From: Chloroflexota bacterium
GTDB taxonomy: Bacteria; Chloroflexota; Dehalococcoidia; UBA1151
Direction: 5' to 3'
Length of the DNA stretch: 12,397 nucleotides
NCBI GenBank assembly: GCA_022561735.1
Contig: JADFQR010000010.1
Coordinates: forward strand, 1 to 12,397
Shown here: piece by piece, positions 6,115 to 12,397 of the stretch
How positions within the stretch are numbered: position 1 is the first letter of the stretch
How the letters are laid out: each line of letters opens with the position of its first letter
Position numbers and translations under genes: made by a program
Notes under the pieces: generated by a model
What the model saw: the letters and a program-made list of their open reading frames with translations, nothing else
What the model was told of the DNA's origin: nothing
The model's database searches: none

Positions 6115-7518
6115 ATGACCGGGGACCTTCACTACAGGACTATCGCAGAACTGGGCCCGCTGATTCGAGACGGCAAGCTGTCATCGGTCGAGCTGACGGA
6201 ATCGCAACTGGACCGGATCGATCGGCTGGATGGCCGGTTGAAGGCGTACGCATTGGTGATGGCGGACAGCGCCCGGGCCCAGGCGCGGGATGCTGACGCA
6301 GAGATCGCCGCCGGCAACTATCGCGGGCCGCTTCACGGAATCCCCGTGGCGGTCAAAGACCTGTGTTTCACCGCCGGCGTTCGCACGATGGGTGGAAGCG
6401 CTGTTTTCGCTGACAACGTCCCGGAGTTTGACTCAACGGTCGTCACACGCTTTTCCGAGGCCGGGGCTGTCCTCCTCGGCAAGCTAAACCTGACCGAGGG
6501 AGCGATGGCCGGTTACAACCCGAAGCTGGACATCCCCGAGAACCCGTGGAAGGAGAGTCACTGGTCGGGGGCGTCGTCCAGCGGGTCCGGGTGCGCTACC
6601 GCGGCCGGGCTGGCGTTCGGCACGCTTGGCAGCGACACCGGCGGGTCTATCCGCCATCCAGCCGCCGTGTGCGGGACTGTTGGCCTGAAGCCGACATGGG
6701 GCCGCGTGAGCCGGTACGGCGTGATGGCGCTGGCTGAATCGCTTGACCACGTGGGCCCGCTAACGCGCTCGTCGGCTGATGCCGGGCTGGTGTTGCAGGC
6801 GATTGCCGGTCTCGACCCCAGAGATCCGACAACGCTCCCGGACCCGGTCCCGGACATGACCGCGACTCTCGATGCAGGGGTCAGGGGATTGAAGATCGGG
6901 TTCGACGAGACGTACGCCGCGGAGGACATGGAACCGGACTTCGCCAGCGCTGTCCTGGAGGGCGTGCGCGTCATGGAACGTCTCGGCGCGGAGATCGTCC
7001 CGGTGAAGATGCCGTCCCGCCTGCGTGAGTACCTGGCGGCCTGGCCCGTGCTCTGCTCGGCCGAGGCCGCCGCGGCCCACGAGGACACGTTCCCTTCACG
7101 CTCGGACGAGTACGGCCCCTGGTTCCGCCAGTGGCTTACGAACGGCGCGTCACATAGCGCCGTTGATTACGCTCGAGCCGATCTGCTCAGGGCCGCGTGT
7201 GTCGGCGATCTTCGTCTGACGATGCGCGGGATCGACCTCCTGGCCTGTCCGTCCACGGCGCTCGCCGCCTACCCGGTCACACCGGACGAGTTGTACGGAC
7301 CGATCCCTGCGGGTCGCGACCCCTGGCAGTCCCGGTTCACCGTACCGGCGGACTACGCCGGACTTCCCACGATCTCTCTCCCCTGTGGCCTGAACGGGAA
7401 CGGGTTGCCGCTCAGCCTCCAGTTCGTCGGCCACCACCTGTCGGAGCAGTTGCTGGTCCAGGCAGGGCACGCGTTCGAGGGCGCCACGGACTTCCACAAC
7501 CTTCACCCGCCGGTGTAG
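6115..7518 (+). CDS. Amidase-signature family hydrolase (second of tandem pair)
   Basis: A 467-residue amidase-signature enzyme starting at the ATG at 6115, seven bases after a GGAG (6104-6107). The same frame is open from 5917, but that stretch lies inside the preceding amidase and is not a credible N-terminus. The triad is complete: K81 in VAVKD, cis-Ser S154 in SGASSSGS, and S178 in GSDTGGSIRHPA, with the usual 24-residue Ser-Ser spacing. The oxyanion loop has the standard DTGGS form, unlike its neighbour. Sequence elsewhere is clearly diverged from the first amidase, so the pair probably has distinct substrates and is not a recent duplicate. The C-terminal half carries a PLSLQFVGHH segment typical of the family. 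It converges with the cytochrome gene downstream. Confidence 0.94.
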   Translation: MTGDLHYRTIAELGPLIRDGKLSSVELTESQLDRIDRLDGRLKAYALVMADSARAQARDADAEIAAGNYRGPLHGIPVAVKDLCFTAGVRTMGGSAVFADNVPEFDSTVVTRFSEAGAVLLGKLNLTEGAMAGYNPKLDIPENPWKESHWSGASSSGSGCATAAGLAFGTLGSDTGGSIRHPAAVCGTVGLKPTWGRVSRYGVMALAESLDHVGPLTRSSADAGLVLQAIAGLDPRDPTTLPDPVPDMTATLDAGVRGLKIGFDETYAAEDMEPDFASAVLEGVRVMERLGAEIVPVKMPSRLREYLAAWPVLCSAEAAAAHEDTFPSRSDEYGPWFRQWLTNGASHSAVDYARADLLRAACVGDLRLTMRGIDLLACPSTALAAYPVTPDELYGPIPAGRDPWQSRFTVPADYAGLPTISLPCGLNGNGLPLSLQFVGHHLSEQLLVQAGHAFEGATDFHNLHPPV

Positions 7519-7567
7519 GCGTGGCGCTACGCGCTCTGGCCTGAGACGCCGGTTCGATTGACTCAGG
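7510..7567. terminator. Overlapping inverted repeats between convergent genes, possible bidirectional terminator
   Basis: The gap between the amidase stop (7518) and the cytochrome stop (7570) holds CCTGAG/CTCAGG arms (7540-7545/7562-7567). It also holds a GCGT/ACGC hairpin (7519-7522/7529-7532) inside a CCGGTGT/ACGCCGG stem with one G-U pair (7510-7516/7546-7552). There is no T-run on either strand, so the terminator call is weak. Confidence 0.3.
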
Positions 7568-7569
7568 AC

Positions 7570-7980
7570 TTACTGCAGGCTCTTCAGGTAGGCGATCAGG
7601 TCGTCCACATCATCCTGTGGGAGGCGGCCGTATGCGTTCGGCATCACGTTGTTGTAACCGGGCACAACAAACGCGCCGGGACTCCTGATCGCCTGCTCGA
7701 TGTACTGATCCACGGTCAGCGCAGGGTCGCGAGTGGCCGCCGTGACGTTGATGCCCGCAAGACCGGGGCCCATGACGCGCCGGTCCCCTGTCGAGTGGCA
7801 GGCCGAGCAACTTTCGCTATTGAACAGCCGCTCCCCGGTGACCGCATCGGCGACGTGAGGTGGAAGCGACGGATCACGCGTGGGCGGCACTTCGCTGCCG
7901 CCGCCGCTGCATGCGATTGCGAAAAGCATCAGGCCGGCGGCGATGCTGATCATCCGGTTACGGCCGAAAAACCTGGGCAC
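7570..7980 (-). CDS. Lipoprotein class I monoheme cytochrome c
   Basis: A 136-residue exported c-type cytochrome. The N-terminus has basic residues, a hydrophobic stretch (about 10-22) and a lipobox AIA-C with the acylated cysteine at C24, followed by a GGGS linker. It is therefore probably anchored on the outer face of the membrane. The single haem site is C58-SA-C61-H62, and the likely axial methionine is M113 in NNVMPNAYG. The C-terminus has the LIAYLKSL helix typical of class I cytochromes c. It resembles the cytochrome c domains that pass electrons from quinol-oxidising complexes to terminal oxidases. The exact partner is unknown and no oxidase gene is present in the window. The ATG at 7980 has AGGAG five bases upstream (7986-7990). 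It is convergent with the amidases and divergent from the M20 gene. Confidence 0.92.
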   Translation of the reverse strand: MPRFFGRNRMISIAAGLMLFAIACSGGGSEVPPTRDPSLPPHVADAVTGERLFNSESCSACHSTGDRRVMGPGLAGINVTAATRDPALTVDQYIEQAIRSPGAFVVPGYNNVMPNAYGRLPQDDVDDLIAYLKSLQ

Positions 7981-8000
7981 GTGTGCTCCTGAGTTGGTGG

Positions 8001-8011
8001 GCGAATTTCGC
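8001..8011. promoter_or_regulatory. Palindrome GCGAA-T-TTCGC upstream of the cytochrome gene
   Basis: Perfect 5-base arms around one base, about 10 bases beyond the AGGAG of the cytochrome gene. It could be part of a leader hairpin or an operator half of the divergent promoter region. Confidence 0.25.
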
Positions 8012-8032
8012 CGGGGTAAGCGTCGCGTGGGG

Positions 8033-8057
8033 CATGATCGTCAGAACGACGATCATG
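8033..8057. promoter_or_regulatory. Perfect 10-base inverted repeat (5-base spacer), candidate operator
   Basis: Arms CATGATCGTC (8033-8042) and GACGATCATG (8048-8057) are exactly complementary, separated by AGAAC. The site lies in the 277-base gap between the divergent cytochrome c and M20 genes. The length and spacing suit a dimeric repressor or activator that could control both. As RNA it would form a stable hairpin in the cytochrome leader. No regulator gene is adjacent. Confidence 0.45.
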
Positions 8058-8124
8058 GCGCTGCCTTTCGATTACCGGGATTTGCCGAGTATCGGTGAAA
8101 ACGCGGGCGAGCGGCAGCAGAGTG

Positions 8125-8140
8125 GCGCCGGAATCGGCGC
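8125..8140. repeat. Hairpin GCGCCG-GAAT-CGGCGC plus a nearby direct repeat
   Basis: Perfect 6-base arms around a 4-base loop. The 10-base string GGCGCCGGAA at 8124-8133 recurs at 8167-8176, 43 bases on, in the upstream region of the M20 gene. Its role is unclear. Confidence 0.3.
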
Positions 8141-8257
8141 GTTTGTTGTGGCGATACTCCTATTGCGGCGCCGGAAGGTTCTAACAGACTTGCCCGGCTT
8201 CCCGCCTCGTAACTTCGGCATTGGAATTCAGGCATCGGCTATGGTGGGCCGGTTCCT

Positions 8258-9625
8258 ATGTCCGACACGCCGCCCGCACCCCTGGAAATCGCACAGCGCT
8301 TGATCAGGTTCGACACCACGAACCCGCCGGGCAACGAGCGCGCCTGCATCGCGTATCTTGAAGGTTTGTTTCACGGGCCGGGATTCCAGACGAAGGTCCT
8401 GGCACGCGACCCGGAACGCCCGAACCTGCTGGTGCGTTTGCCCGGTGGCGATAGCGCTCCACTTCTGCTGTATGGCCATGTCGATGTCGTTCCTGTCGAT
8501 GGCCAGGATTGGGATCGACCTCCATTCTCCGGCGAAATCGCTGACGGTTTCCTGTGGGGCCGCGGCGCCGTCGACATGAAGGGCGGACTGGCCATGATGG
8601 CCTCTGCGCTGTTGCGCATGGAGGCGGCAGGTGTGACCCCGCCCGGCGACGTGATCTTCGTAGCGGTATCGGACGAAGAGGCCGGGGGCGACGCCGGGTC
8701 CCGGTTCCTTGTCGAGCAGCACCCCGAGGAGTTTGAGGGAGTCCGCTACGCGATCGGCGAAGTCGGCGGATTCGCCACCGATATTTCCGGGCTACGCGTC
8801 TACCCGTTGATGGTCGCCGAAAAACAGTCTTGCCTCCTCGTCCTCACGTTTCGCGGACCGTCCGGGCACGGCTCGCTGGCGCGGCGTGGTGGGGCAATGG
8901 GACACATGGCCGAGGCGGTCCGGCGGATCGAGGCGACGCGTTTGCCCGTCCACATCACTCCCGCTGCAAGGGAGTCTCTCTCGGCTCTCGCCCGGGCGCT
9001 TCCCTTCCCGAAAAGCCTGCTCATCAGGATGCTGTTGCGTCCGCGCCTCGCAAACTGGACGATGCGAAGGATGGGTGAGCGCGGGGCGGTGTTCGACGCC
9101 ATGCTCCACAACACCGTCGCTCCGACCGTCGTGTCTGGCGGGAGCTCGGCCAACGTCACGCCCGGGGAGGTGAGCCTCCAGCTGGACGGCAGGATCCTTC
9201 CGGGCTTCACCCCGGAAGACCTGGTTAGCGAACTGAAGACCGTGCTCGGCGATCTCGGCGAAGGGCCGGACGCACCCGAGATAGAGGTCAGGCATTACGA
9301 TCCGGGACCGGCAGATCCCGACATGGGATTGTTCGGGATGCTGGCATCGGTGATCGAGGAGGCCGACCCGGGCTCCGTCGTGATACCGGCCCTGATCCCC
9401 GGCACGACAGACGCCCGGTTCTTCTCACGCCTCGGCATCCAGACCTACGGCTTCCTGCCCATGAACCTCCCGCGTGAGGCTGATTTCACGGCAATGTTTC
9501 ATGCCGGGAACGAGCGAATCCCGGTCGAAGCGCTTGAGTTTGGCACCCGTGCCATCCAGACGGCCATCCGGCGGTACAACGACGAGCCGGCAGAGAAAAT
9601 CATCGGTCACCCCGGCACCGCGTAG
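8258..9625 (+). CDS. M20 family metallohydrolase (ArgE/DapE/CPG2-like peptidase or deacylase)
   Basis: A 455-residue M20 dizinc hydrolase, of usual length. The members remove N-acyl groups or cleave peptide and carbamoyl bonds (acetylornithine deacetylase, succinyl-diaminopimelate desuccinylase, carboxypeptidase G2). Metal and catalytic residues are all visible: H74 and catalytic D76 in YGHVDVVP, bridging D106 in GRGAVDMKGG, catalytic E140 and ligand E141 in SDEE, an acidic residue near E168, and H415 in MFHAGNERI. The dimerisation (lid) domain lies between about 190 and 310 and begins with the LTFRGPSGHGS segment. The ATG at 8258 has no strong Shine-Dalgarno sequence. Without arg or lys biosynthesis genes nearby, a catabolic role in peptide or amide use is more likely than a biosynthetic one. 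Substrate specificity cannot be assigned. Confidence 0.93.
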   Translation: MSDTPPAPLEIAQRLIRFDTTNPPGNERACIAYLEGLFHGPGFQTKVLARDPERPNLLVRLPGGDSAPLLLYGHVDVVPVDGQDWDRPPFSGEIADGFLWGRGAVDMKGGLAMMASALLRMEAAGVTPPGDVIFVAVSDEEAGGDAGSRFLVEQHPEEFEGVRYAIGEVGGFATDISGLRVYPLMVAEKQSCLLVLTFRGPSGHGSLARRGGAMGHMAEAVRRIEATRLPVHITPAARESLSALARALPFPKSLLIRMLLRPRLANWTMRRMGERGAVFDAMLHNTVAPTVVSGGSSANVTPGEVSLQLDGRILPGFTPEDLVSELKTVLGDLGEGPDAPEIEVRHYDPGPADPDMGLFGMLASVIEEADPGSVVIPALIPGTTDARFFSRLGIQTYGFLPMNLPREADFTAMFHAGNERIPVEALEFGTRAIQTAIRRYNDEPAEKIIGHPGTA

Positions 9626-9646
9626 GGGTGGGGCTTGCTCCGAGGG

Positions 9647-9737
9647 TGTCTCAAAATCCCCCTCTCCCAGCGGGAGAGGGTTGAGGTGAGGGAGAAGTCC
9701 CATCGTGCAACAGCGCTGGATGGCGTCTTCTGAGACA
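9647..9737. mobile_element. MITE-like intergenic element with 10-base imperfect terminal inverted repeats
   Basis: The left end TGTCTCAAAA (9647-9656) and right end TTCTGAGACA (9728-9737) are inverted repeats with one mismatch in ten. They enclose 71 bases that carry the CCCTCTCCC/GGGAGAGGG hairpin. No coding capacity and no obvious target duplication flank it. It may be a non-autonomous transposable remnant, but chance pairing at this length is possible. Confidence 0.35.
9660..9694. repeat. CCCTCTCCC-AGC-GGGAGAGGG intergenic repeat, possible bidirectional terminator
   Basis: A perfect 9-base-pair stem with a three-base loop (9660-9680), followed by TTGAGGTGAGGGAG. This is the widespread bacterial intergenic repeat whose spurious translation reads NPLPLGEG, a pattern I recognise from many genomes. 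It sits between the convergent M20 and EF-G-like genes. Read on the minus strand, the stem is followed by GGATTTTGAG, a short T-run that could help terminate the EF-G-like transcript. Confidence 0.65.
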
Positions 9738-9845
9738 GGCTCCTTGTTCCGCTCGTCCTTCCAGGAACCTCGGGAATTGGCCATCGCCCGACCACACGCA
9801 TAGACGTCGCGAAAAATCACGCCCGAGCAGGCTGTCGGCGAGAAA

Positions 9846-11855
9846 TCAGGTGGCCGCAGCCTCTACCTTCTTGTACTGCTGCACCACCTTGTCCATCTCC
9901 TGCTGCGGAACCTCACCGTATCGGGCGAACGTTGACTCAAACGAAGCCCGCCCCTGCGTGATCGCCCGGAGGTCCGTGGCGTATCGCTGCACCATCGATA
10001 GCGGCGCATCGGACTCGATGATGGTGTGCCCGTTGGCGGCCGGGGTCATGCCAAGGATCTGTGCCCGTTTCGTGTTGAGGTCACTGATGATGTCCCCGGT
10101 CAGCGCGTCCGGCGTCATGATCCTGAGATGCATGACCGGCTCAAGTAAGACCGGACTGGCCTGTGGAATGCCCTGCCGGAGCGCAAAGCTGCCGGCGATC
10201 TCGAACGCCATGCCGGACGAATCCACGGAGTGGCTGCTGCCGTCCACAAGTTTCACCCCAACGTCCACGACGGGGAATCCCGCCACCGGACCCTCCTCCA
10301 TCGACTTGACGATGCCCTTCTGGACCGATTGGATGTACTCCCGCGGGACGTTCCCTCCCACCACCTTGCTCTCAAAGTTGAAACCTTCACCGCGCGGCAG
10401 CGGGCTGAGCTCAATAACCACGTGGCCGTACTGGCCATGCCCGCCGGACTGTTTCTTGTGACGATATTCGACCCGCGTCGTGGAGCCGATCGTCTCCATG
10501 TACGCGATCTTCGGGAGTGACGTCTCAAGCTCGACGCCAAATTTACGCATGACACGTTCAACGCCGATCTCAACGTGTACGTCGCCGAGGCCGCGAATGA
10601 TCGTCTCCGCCGTGTCAGGGTCGCGGGAGATACGGAGGCTCGGGTCTTCCTCCCCGAGCCTGGACAACGCGTCCGACATCTTGTCCAGATCAGCCTGGGT
10701 CTTTGGGGTCACGGCGAGTCCGTAGAACGGCTCCGGCATGTCGATGCCGTTGAGCGTCACCGGGTTGTCGCGGTCGGTAAGCGTGTCGCCGGTGCGTGTC
10801 ACGTTGAGCCTTGAGATCACGCCGATGTCGCCACGCACAACCTCGTCGGTATTCACCTGTTCCTTGCCCTTCGGGGAGGAAACCTGGCCCACGCGCTCTG
10901 ATTCTTCCAGGTTGGCGTTCCAGTGTTCAGAGTTTCCGTGGAACGGCGTTCCATACACGCGGAAGTAGGACAGCTTGCCGACGAAGGGATCGGCGCTGGT
11001 CTTGAAGACGAGATTGGCTTCTGCGCCTTCCGGGATTTCCGGGGCGTCCTCCCGTTTCGCTGCGGCGTCCGGCGAGGGAAGCAGATCTACGATGGCGTCC
11101 ATCAGGTCGGACACGCCCACCTCGGTTGTGGCGGCCGTCGCCACGATCGGGACGATCTCTCCTGAGGCCACGCCCCGGCGCAGGCCGGAGATCAGCTCGT
11201 CCGCCGTGAGGGCCTCGCCTTCCAGGTATTTCTCGGCAAGCGCGTCGTCGGTCTCCGCCACCGCCTCCACAAGGCGTTCGAAAAGTTCAGCGCCGTCGCC
11301 CGCCTGGAGAGCCGAGTCGTGGATTAGCGATCCGACGCCCGTGAACGACGACTCAACACCGTTTGGCATGTTTATCGGGACGCATTTACGGCCCCAGGCC
11401 TCTGTGATCTCCTCCACGATCTGGTCGAAATCAGTGCTATCGCGGTCCAGCTTGTTCACGATCAGGATTCGCGGGAGAGCCTTTTCTTCCAGGCGCTGCC
11501 ATGCCTGCGAGGTGCCTACCTGGATGCCGGACGAGGCGGCGATCACCAGGATGGCCGCATCCGCGACGCGCAGAGCGGACAGCATTTCACCGGCGAAGTC
11601 AGCGTAGCCCGGCGCGTCCAGCACGTTGATCTTTGCATCGTTCCACGGACAGGGGAGGATTGCCGTCGTCACACTGGACTGGCGGCGTTGCTCCTCGGGC
11701 TCGAAGTCCGAGGAGCTGGTCCCGCCGATCACGCTTCCGAGCCGGTCCGCCTCGCCGCAACAGTGGACCATAGAGTCCGCTATCGAGGTCTTGCCTGACC
11801 CGGAATGACCCAGGAACACGACGTTCCTGATCTGTTCAGTGGTGAATCCCGCCAT
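9846..11855 (-). CDS. Elongation factor G-like GTPase (EF-G2 type)
   Basis: A 669-residue translational GTPase with the whole EF-G architecture: G domain (about 1-265), domain II (about 285-375), III, IV and V. G1 is at residues 16-23 (GHSGSGKT), G3 at 80-83 (DAPG) and G4 at 134-137 (NKLD). The switch I region (SDFEPEEQRRQSSVTT, about 49-64) and the DAPGYADF segment are those of the EF-G2 or EF-G-like branch, not of the main ribosomal EF-G, which has DTPGH. Domain IV retains QSGGHGQYGHV, and domain V has LEPVMHLRI and TGDIISDLN. It is shorter than a typical EF-G of about 700 residues. The ATG at 11855 has GGAGG five bases upstream (11861-11865). No rpsL, rpsG or tuf genes adjoin it, which supports a second, specialised paralogue. 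Confidence 0.94.
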   Translation of the reverse strand: MAGFTTEQIRNVVFLGHSGSGKTSIADSMVHCCGEADRLGSVIGGTSSSDFEPEEQRRQSSVTTAILPCPWNDAKINVLDAPGYADFAGEMLSALRVADAAILVIAASSGIQVGTSQAWQRLEEKALPRILIVNKLDRDSTDFDQIVEEITEAWGRKCVPINMPNGVESSFTGVGSLIHDSALQAGDGAELFERLVEAVAETDDALAEKYLEGEALTADELISGLRRGVASGEIVPIVATAATTEVGVSDLMDAIVDLLPSPDAAAKREDAPEIPEGAEANLVFKTSADPFVGKLSYFRVYGTPFHGNSEHWNANLEESERVGQVSSPKGKEQVNTDEVVRGDIGVISRLNVTRTGDTLTDRDNPVTLNGIDMPEPFYGLAVTPKTQADLDKMSDALSRLGEEDPSLRISRDPDTAETIIRGLGDVHVEIGVERVMRKFGVELETSLPKIAYMETIGSTTRVEYRHKKQSGGHGQYGHVVIELSPLPRGEGFNFESKVVGGNVPREYIQSVQKGIVKSMEEGPVAGFPVVDVGVKLVDGSSHSVDSSGMAFEIAGSFALRQGIPQASPVLLEPVMHLRIMTPDALTGDIISDLNTKRAQILGMTPAANGHTIIESDAPLSMVQRYATDLRAITQGRASFESTFARYGEVPQQEMDKVVQQYKKVEAAAT

Positions 11856-11946
11856 AGAGTCCTCCAGATGCGATCAGATCTGCGTGACCGCGCCGGATTT
11901 TAGGGTTGATTCAGCGGCAAAATGGGGGTATCTGGACTTGGCGGCG

Positions 11947-11952
11947 AGTATA
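11947..11952 (-). promoter_or_regulatory. -10-like box (TATACT) upstream of the EF-G-like gene
   Basis: On the minus strand, GGTATACT is found about 92 bases before the ATG, giving a leader of about 85 bases. The same GGTATACT string precedes the membrane-protein gene at 3467-3474. No good -35 match lies at the right distance. Confidence 0.35.
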
Positions 11953-11970
11953 CCACCGGCAAACGTAATT

Positions 11971-12006
11971 TCCGGGATCGCCGAACGTAGTCACAACTTT
12001 CCCGGA
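11971..12006. repeat. Inverted repeat TCCGGGA / TCCCGGA upstream of the EF-G-like promoter box
   Basis: Perfect 7-base arms (11971-11977 and 12000-12006) with a 22-base loop, between the end of the right-edge gene and the TATACT box. It could be a terminator stem for the upstream minus-strand gene (no T-run) or a regulatory site. Confidence 0.25.
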
Positions 12007-12043
12007 TCACTTAGCGCCGGACGGTGACGCCGCGGAGAGGGTC

Positions 12044-12274
12044 TCAGGAGTCCCGGACGACGAGGGACAGCGACTCAAAGAAACGTCGATCATTGACGTT
12101 TGAAGACCCACGGGCGAGCTCTCGCAGGGTGTCCATGTGTCGCAAACGGTATTCGGGCTCCAGGTCCCCGGCGGCAACCCCCGCAAGGTAATCAGCGACC
12201 TCAAAGTCAACGGATCTGGGATTCCCCAGCCTGATGCAGGATTTACTACATTTGATGATGTTTGGATTAATCTT
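12044..12274 (-). CDS. C-terminal fragment of an unidentified protein (5' end lost at a composition break)
   Basis: On the minus strand a frame ends with TGA at 12046-12044 and is open back to a TAA at 12277-12275. It is 77 codons with no ATG near its 5' end. The part from about 12211 down to the stop has GC-rich third positions and reads like real protein: acidic and amphipathic, with DFEVADYLAG, then LEPEYRLRHMDTLRELARG, then NDRRFFESLSLVVRDS. The part above about 12240 lies in AT-rich DNA and looks unlike coding on this strand. I do not recognise the family. The fragment is probably the end of a longer gene that is interrupted by a rearrangement or a chimeric join, or continues beyond the window in the true genome. 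Confidence 0.45.
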   Translation of the reverse strand, partial: KINPNIIKCSKSCIRLGNPRSVDFEVADYLAGVAAGDLEPEYRLRHMDTLRELARGSSNVNDRRFFESLSLVVRDS

Positions 12275-12397
12275 TTACTGGAGTATCCGCAATCTTGGGA
12301 GTCGCAAGTTTATTTTGATACAGAAGACCCAGCCATTAGGCTTGTCGAATTCTCTTGGCCTACTAATCGAACCCGTATAATGACCGCCTATAGATAC
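12241..12397 (+). other. AT-rich block at the window edge with a plus-strand open frame
   Basis: By my count 62 of 157 bases are G or C (about 40%), far below the rest of the window. A plus-strand frame is open from 12104 to the end of the window without an ATG before about 12380. Within the AT-rich part it reads as plausible protein (TFDDVWINLLLEYPQSW, later EDPAIRLVEFSWPT) with A/T-ending codons. It may be part of a foreign gene, a recent insertion or a chimeric assembly end. Codon style differs sharply from all other genes here. Confidence 0.4.

Noticed and set aside
8228..8722. Minus-strand reading frame of 164 codons opposite the M20 gene
   Set aside because: Antisense shadow of a gene with all M20 metal-binding motifs intact.
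9425..9820. Minus-strand reading frame of 131 codons
   Set aside because: Overlaps the M20 gene and its middle reads NPLPLGEG, the known spurious translation of the CCCTCTCCC repeat.
12007..12210. Minus-strand reading frame of 67 codons starting with ATG
   Set aside because: Its product is Ser/Pro/Thr-rich with no protein-like pattern. Another minus frame over the same bases (ending at 12044) has far better coding character.
1..12397. tRNA, rRNA, CRISPR array, toxin-antitoxin pair or prophage genes
   Set aside because: No cloverleaf, spaced direct repeats, small paired basic/acidic genes or phage structural or integrase motifs were visible on either strand.

Overview
The window is a GC-rich (roughly 60% G+C by eye) bacterial segment with densely packed genes, clear GGAGG/AGGAG ribosome binding sites before most of them, and no RNA genes, CRISPR array, transposase or integrase that I can see. 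The gene mix is two Gfo/Idh/MocA dehydrogenases, two amidase-signature enzymes, an M20 metallohydrolase, a lipoprotein cytochrome c and an EF-G2-type GTPase. Together with a CCCTCTCCC/GGGAGAGGG intergenic repeat, this would fit an environmental Chloroflexota genome (for example the SAR202/Dehalococcoidia side). That assignment is an inference from gene content, not a marker-gene result.

Layout. (1) 108-3088, minus strand: an operon of a SAM-dependent methyltransferase followed by two tandem, paralogous Gfo/Idh/MocA oxidoreductases. The methyltransferase stop is 15 bases before the first dehydrogenase, and the two dehydrogenases overlap by one base (TAATG). A promoter-like pair and a 14-base palindrome lie upstream. 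(2) 3089-3480: a 392-base divergent gap, followed by a six-segment membrane protein (DUF6159-like) at 3481-4356 whose -10-like box lies so close to the ATG that the message may be leaderless. (3) 4357-4642: a gap with an unusual run of predicted hairpins, leading into two tandem amidase-signature hydrolases (4643-6085, TTG start, and 6115-7518). (4) 7570-7980, minus: a lipoprotein monoheme cytochrome c, convergent with the amidases and divergent from an M20 metallohydrolase (8258-9625). A perfect 10-base inverted repeat lies between these two promoter regions. (5) 9626-9845: a convergent gap with the CCCTCTCCC hairpin repeat, bracketed by near-perfect 10-base terminal inverted repeats (a MITE-like candidate). 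(6) 9846-11855, minus: an EF-G-like GTPase. (7) 12044-12397: the C-terminal coding fragment of an unidentified minus-strand gene, which near position 12240 runs into about 157 bases of distinctly AT-rich sequence (about 40% G+C). That block reads open on the plus strand and looks foreign or chimeric.

Functionally the window looks like a heterotrophic toolkit: NAD(P)-dependent oxidation of sugar-like substrates, hydrolysis of amides and N-acyl or peptide bonds, and an electron-transfer cytochrome. Only the two operons (108-3088 and 4643-7518) are physically linked units. I did not find a clearly new multi-gene system. The most open questions are the structured 4379-4566 region, the MITE-like element at 9647-9737, the perfect inverted repeat at 8033-8057, the possibly leaderless membrane-protein gene and the composition break at the right edge.
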